Positions 60,263-64,000 of a DNA stretch of 64,000 nucleotides are shown here, piece by piece. The stretch comes from Arachnia propionica (GTDB lineage: Bacteria > Actinomycetota > Actinomycetes > Propionibacteriales > Propionibacteriaceae). The position numbers and the translations under genes are program-made. The DNA is taken from positions 3,162,001 through 3,226,000 of the forward strand of contig NZ_CP146373.1 of the NCBI RefSeq assembly GCF_037055325.1. Direction: 5' to 3'. A model generated the notes under the pieces. That model was not told where the DNA came from. It worked only from the letters and a program-made list of their open reading frames with translations, and did not search any database. How positions within the stretch are numbered: position 1 is the first letter of the stretch; each line of letters starts with the position of its first letter.

Positions 60263-60695
60263 GGGTGTAGCGGTGGTGTGGCATCGCTGCCGCGGGGTCG
60301 ATACCGGGCAACGCCCCGGCATCCCGACTGACGTCGTCGAGGAAAACAAACCGACTGCGACGCGAGAACGCCGAACTGCGCAAAGCCAAGGAGATCCCCA
60401 AAACCGTGAGCATGTTTTTCACGAAGAAACTCGACCGGCCCTGACCGAGAGGATCCGCTTCCTCATCGAACATCGAGAGTGGTTCGGGGTCGAGTTCCTG
60501 CGCCGCATCCTCAAGGATACGGCGCCAGGGTTCCTGACCTCCCGTGGGTATCGTGCCGTGAAAACCCGCCCGGCTTCCGCGCGCCACCTACGCAACAAGT
60601 TACTCATTGCCGTGATCAAACGTTTGCACGAGAAAAACTACGGCATCTACAGGATACGGAAGATGCACACTCTCCTGAAACGAAAGGACTAAGAC
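60263..60695 (+). pseudogene. IS3-family OrfA end and OrfB start (second copy, broken)
   Basis: RLRRENAELRKAKEIPKTVS and MFFTKKLDRP are the leucine-zipper C-terminus of OrfA. RIRFLIEHREWFGVEFLRR, GYRAVKTRPASARHLRNK and LHEKNYGIYRIRKMHTLLKR are the N-terminus of OrfB. The frame ends at 60690-60692 without the catalytic core. Order relative to the flanking fragments shows rearrangement or nesting. Confidence 0.7.
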
Positions 60696-60779
60696 AAGGA
60701 CTCGGCCACCACACCCCGACCGAGGACGAAACAACCCACCACCCCGGTCTCGAATCAGCCCAACCAGCACTCGCTGAGC

Positions 60780-61262
60780 AAGGAACCAAACAGAAACGAA
60801 ACCCAGGCGCCGGCTCAGCACGGCTGTTGGTCATGGTCCAGTCACACCCCAAACAGGTGTTCAAGACTTGGCTGGCCCAACGCCCCCAGGCGTGGCGAGA
60901 CGCGGTGGAAGTCGTCACGATGGACGGGTTTACCGGTTTTAAGACCACTACTGCCGAAGAATTCCCCGACACCACCGCCGTGAAGGGGTCCCTTCCATGT
61001 CATCTGGTTGGTAGGTGATGCTCTTGACCGGTGAGGCCGGCGCACCCAGCAAGAGTTGCATGGTCGTCGTGGTCTGGCCAGCGATCCCCTTCTAGCGGGC
61101 GCGGCGCACCCTGCACACCGGATGCGATCTGCTCAACCTCAGGCAGCGCCTCTGGAACACCCCCGAGGCAGTGCTCTAGGCTTTCGTAACCTCGCCAACT
61201 ACATCACCCACAGCCTACTCGAAGCCGGAGGATTCAGACCCCGCCTACACCCTGAATTGCGA
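60780..61262 (+). pseudogene. ISL3-family transposase remnant with internal deletion
   Basis: KQVFKTWLAQRPQAWRDAVE, VVTMDGFTGFKTTTAEEFPD, then with frameshifts ELHGRRGLASDPL, and finally ALGFRNLANYITHSLLEAGG FRPRLHP (C-terminus). The DDE core between these is partly lost. It lies inside the two IS3 fragments. The remainder shows no open frame. Confidence 0.65.
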
Positions 61263-61800
61263 TGATTTCCTTATGGAGGATGCTTTGGAGATGGCGGTAA
61301 GAAGCTACTCATCTGTCAAGGGCGTGATGGTTTTTCGTTCAGACCGGAGATCGCAGCATACCTCCGCCGACTACGCTGCCATCATAAACTAGTATGGTAT
61401 TCCCGCCTCGGTGGGAAAACCGGCCTCTGCTACGACTGTGAGGATGATTTCAGCAAGCTGGCAGGCTGACCCTTGCTTACGACTGACGACCTGTGGGCCT
61501 GTCCGGGCTGTTGATCTGTCGGTTGGTTATTCGATCAATGCCGCAGCAGATACCATTCAACTCCGCCTGCGAGAAAGAGCTCGTCAGCCGGGAGTCTACC
61601 CGGCCAGAAGAAAAGCAATCATGGGTTAAACACTGACTGCAATCAAACCAAGAGGCCATCCATAGCTCTCTCAAGTGTATGTTGACTAGAGGTTTAGCCA
61701 GCCGACTGCTGCCTGCGAATAAACCTTCAGACCCCATCCTAAGATCGGCTACCGAACCCCGAACGAGGTCCATCAAGAATCGGAGAGAGACCAAGACGGC
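61263..61800 (+). pseudogene. IS3-family OrfB fragment, C-terminal part (broken)
   Basis: EDALEMAVRSYSSVKGVMVF, then SDRRSQHTSADYAA (second catalytic Asp; family SDRGSQYTS) and YGIPASVGKTGLCYD, then a disrupted NSACEKELVSR (Glu region) and finally KIGYRTPNEVHQE near 61735-61775. Continues the protein begun at 59990, so the roughly 1 kb between is an insertion. 61801-61940 shows nothing else. Confidence 0.65.
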
Positions 61801-61940
61801 GACCTGAACCATTAATCCAAGTTCTTGTGCCCCTATCCACAAACCTGCCTACAGCGATCTAGTTCGCTTCATCAGTGGCTGCTGGGACTGGGCATGGGGA
61901 GGCATTCCCCTTAATGCTCTCCCCACGCCTACTCATGCGG

Positions 61941-62831
61941 TCAACGCCTTAACTCGCTGATGACGTTGAACAGGCTCTCGGTGATCCGGGTGGATTGGTT
62001 CTTCTCCTTGTCCCCACCCCTATGAATAGCGACAGACTGATTCACGTCACCCAAGAACACCGGTGAGCCGCTCTGACCAGGAGCTGTGTCGATCTGATAG
62101 TAGAGGTTGTTCGCCTCACTGCGGGTGATAGTGCCCGCCATGCCCCACATCTCACCGTGTGGTTTATCGCCCGGATAGCCTCGAATATCCACCTTGGTGC
62201 CGTCTAGGCTGGCGCTCTGCCAGCGGTATCCGAAGTGTCCGACCTGCGGGAATGATTGGCTGAGTTTCACGATAGCCCAGTCCAGCTTGCTTTCGCGATT
62301 GCTGATCCACGAGGTGTCGGTCCACATCCTCGCCGCCTTGGCAGTCCCGTAGGGACGCTCAGCCTCGTTGGCACCGGGGCTGTACTCGAGGTCGAAGTTC
62401 CAACCATTTTTGCCGTAGATGCAATGCCCTGCGGTCACGAGGGTGTCTGCGGAGACAAGCCATCCCGTGCAGTGCTGCGTCCCATCGGATTGGTGGATGT
62501 AGACGATAGCTCGGTTCGGGAAGTCGGTGGTGTTGGTGATGCGCTGTCGACCATCCGGGCCGATGATCTTCCAACCACCCCTGTCTTCCGGAGAGTATGC
62601 CTCCACAACTCCCCCCGCAGCAGAGGACTCTTGAGAGGCCGCCGCAGCCAGTTCTGGAGTAAACTCCAGCGGATTACCTTGGCCATCCACACCTACGGGA
62701 GAAACCGAATCCGACGAGATTTCGTCGGCCTTGGCCAGCGAGGTCGGCCCTGTCAGTCCAGCCCCCGATAGACAGAGCACGAAGACCCCCAACAGGGAAG
62801 CCAGCTTGCCCGACGTAGTGTGCTTCAGCAT
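61941..62831 (-). CDS. Secreted trypsin-like serine protease (V8-like)
   Basis: 296 residues with a signal peptide (KLASLLGVFVLCLSGAGLTG) and propeptide, then a chymotrypsin-fold domain with triad His in TLVTAGHCIYG, Asp in SKLDWAIVKL and Ser in APGQSGSPVFL. Close to glutamyl endopeptidase/V8-like secreted enzymes. ATG 62831 is preferred over 62861, with GGAAAGGG upstream. It lies in an AT-richer stretch bounded by IS remnants together with the lipoprotein gene at 62966. Confidence 0.88.
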   Translation of the reverse strand: MLKHTTSGKLASLLGVFVLCLSGAGLTGPTSLAKADEISSDSVSPVGVDGQGNPLEFTPELAAAASQESSAAGGVVEAYSPEDRGGWKIIGPDGRQRITNTTDFPNRAIVYIHQSDGTQHCTGWLVSADTLVTAGHCIYGKNGWNFDLEYSPGANEAERPYGTAKAARMWTDTSWISNRESKLDWAIVKLSQSFPQVGHFGYRWQSASLDGTKVDIRGYPGDKPHGEMWGMAGTITRSEANNLYYQIDTAPGQSGSPVFLGDVNQSVAIHRGGDKEKNQSTRITESLFNVISELRR

Positions 62832-62965
62832 AATTACTACCCTTTCCTCAACTGCAGTCAACTCGGTTTCTTCAAGATTGACGCCAAACCCGAGTCAAGA
62901 TCTTCGACATCGATGCTGGCCCTATCACTTATTACCAAACCCCACTGCCTGAGAGAGATCCACAC

Positions 62966-63394
62966 CTACCGCGACTTAACGGTGAAGTCCTGCGTAAACT
63001 CCCCAATCTCCGGCACTTCGATAGCGACACGGGTTTCGGTGTACAACTCCGAGTGGCAATCTATAATCAAGGCTTGCGGCCCCCACCGGAGCCACCCCTT
63101 GAACCTGCCTTCAGAGCCACTGACGATAGCGTACTCATTGGTGTCTCCCTCGATCTGAATGAGGCAGCCATCCACAGGTTCCCCCTCCTCACTCAAGACT
63201 CGGCCCAGCAGATGGGCCCCCTGAGGCGAGAGCGTGGATAGCGGACTGTCAATGTCACCGATCGCGGATGCGCTCAAGGTAGCGCTACCATCCGACTGAC
63301 TCGGTTCCGCCGGCACGGGCTGAGAGCAAGAAGATCCAAGCATGACAACTCCCACAGAAGCGAGTGCCGCAATTATCCGACAGAAATTGCTCAT
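62966..63394 (-). CDS. Predicted lipoprotein with carboxypeptidase-regulatory-like domain
   Basis: 142 residues. Lipobox LGSSC near residue 23 after a hydrophobic signal (IIAALASVGVVM). The mature part, rich in Ser, contains LLGRVLSEEGEPVDGCLIQI and GSEGRFKGWLRWGPQALIID, resembling a small beta-sandwich (transthyretin-like). No enzyme function is apparent. It is upstream of the protease on the same strand with a 134-bp gap; they may work together at the surface. Confidence 0.7.
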   Translation of the reverse strand: MSNFCRIIAALASVGVVMLGSSCSQPVPAEPSQSDGSATLSASAIGDIDSPLSTLSPQGAHLLGRVLSEEGEPVDGCLIQIEGDTNEYAIVSGSEGRFKGWLRWGPQALIIDCHSELYTETRVAIEVPEIGEFTQDFTVKSR

Positions 63395-63565
63395 CTGCTA
63401 CCCCCTTGCCATTGAAATCACTAGATATGAGCAGAAATCGCAGTCATCACAGCCGGACGAACGAACATCTATCCCGGCTGGCTACACGAAGTGATATTTC
63501 GTTTATACATGACTCCGTAGAGTCAACCAGAAATAACGCTAATCCCTCCTGAGTGTGGCTGTCAA
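63395..63565. other. AT-rich spacer
   Basis: 171 bp between the lipoprotein gene (minus) and the ISAs1 end. It probably holds the lipoprotein promoter. No gene seen. Confidence 0.3.
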
Positions 63566-64000
63566 GGGTGGGTCAGCAAAGTTGATGGTTGGTTGTCTAA
63601 TCTCTAGTGGGTCTGGTGTGGTTGGTGCGGGTGCGGCGTGACCTGCACGGTGACAATGAAAGCGTCTACTCAATTCCGTCAATAGCGAGGTCACGCCGCC
63701 ATGTCATCTTCCATCACGGCTGTCCTATCGCGCCAGCCTCCGGTCTAGGTTCTCAGGAATGTGACCGATCCCCGGCACCGGCGCGGAGTACGCCACAGCC
63801 TGTTCACGATCCTGTCCCTGACCGTGACGGAAGTGCTGGTCGGCTGCCGGAGTTTTATGGCGATGTTGGGAGCACGCCACCGGCCTGACCACCGCAGAGC
63901 TTGAGGCCCTGGGACTTCAGGATGGCCAGGCTCTGTCGTCGGAGTCGACCATTCGTCGGCAGAACCTGGAACCCACAGACGTCGATGCCCACCTGAGGTC
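63566..64000 (+). mobile_element. ISAs1-family element, 5' part (transposase broken)
   Basis: Left end agggtgggtcagcaaagttg (about 63566-63590) resembles the ends of the mini-element at 20154. The transposase begins at ATG 63701 (MSSSITAVLSRQPPV), hits TAG at 63746-63748, continues in frame DPRHRRGVRHSLFTILSLTV, has a one-base insertion at 63866, then WEHATGLTTAELEALGLQDG and SSESTIRRQNLEPTDVDAHLR. This is the N-terminal region of ISAs1-type transposases. With a stop and a frameshift it is not functional as read. The element extends beyond the window. Confidence 0.72.

Noticed and set aside
61477-61842. Minus-strand 121-codon frame
   Set aside because: Lies over the IS3 OrfB 3' remnant (KIGYRTPNEV on the plus strand).
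1-64000. tRNA, rRNA, CRISPR arrays, replication origin
   Set aside because: No cloverleaf-like, rRNA-like or regularly spaced repeat arrays noticed on reading; short RNA genes could be missed without a covariance search.

Overview
The window is high-GC DNA with actinobacterial gene content. It encodes a MurT/GatD lipid II amidation pair, a SecA2, a PASTA-tailed class A penicillin-binding protein, a MetS-type small transporter subunit, Asp23/Gls24-DUF2273-DUF6286 envelope genes, and many starts of the form TANNNT-N6/7-RTG that suggest leaderless mRNAs. Together these point to a Propionibacteriaceae-like actinomycete such as an Arachnia relative. The genus is inferred; no rRNA or tRNA gene was seen. 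| 1-8731: surface-glycan locus with a partial flippase, a membrane UDP-sugar 4,6-dehydratase, an O-antigen-ligase-like protein, two GT4 glycosyltransferases, a DegT-type aminotransferase and a PglC-type sugar-phosphate transferase. The dehydratase, aminotransferase and transferase form a bacillosamine-like initiation module. | 8869-17968: housekeeping and accessory genes: a MetP/MetS-type Na+ symporter, a bifunctional PBP with metallophosphoesterase, a tandem LURP-one/scramblase-like pair, a two-gene ABC exporter and a YchJ-like protein. | 18055-25572: lower-GC accessory island. A DesK/NarL-type two-component system is followed by a ~335-bp internally deleted ISAs1 element, a protein consisting only of the N-terminal lyase domain of a class III lanthipeptide synthetase (LanKC), an ABC ATPase, an FtsX-like permease and a split prolyl oligopeptidase. 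It looks like a decayed or minimised class III lanthipeptide locus. No canonical precursor peptide was found. | 25573-42200: a repeat-rich gap, a 1103-residue helical-repeat protein, then six exported peptidoglycan-binding proteins. Two consist of the binding module alone, two carry NlpC/P60 domains (one lacking the catalytic His) and two carry amidase domains. Interspersed are a membrane protein, MurT/GatD, a Nudix hydrolase and IlvE. Several of the cell-wall genes share duplicated upstream elements. | 42464-49860: a secreted HExxH protein, an FKBP isomerase, an MFS transporter, then an envelope-stress operon (GlsB, several Asp23-fold proteins, DUF2273, DUF6286/AmaP-like) that includes its own ECF-type sigma factor. 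| 50546-53819: the most notable system, a complete five-gene predicted circular bacteriocin cluster: 74-aa precursor, large membrane protein, SpoIIM/DUF95 protein, ABC ATPase and a small basic two-helix immunity candidate. Its codon use is more AT-rich than its neighbours' and it has a stem-loop after the structural gene. | 53988-59983: PRPP synthetase, SecA2, two exported alpha/beta-hydrolase paralogues (one has lost the nucleophile Ser) and a MogA/MoaB-like protein. | 59990-64000: nested remnants of IS3- and ISL3-family elements, a secreted trypsin-like protease, a lipoprotein, and the 5' end of a broken ISAs1-family element running off the window.
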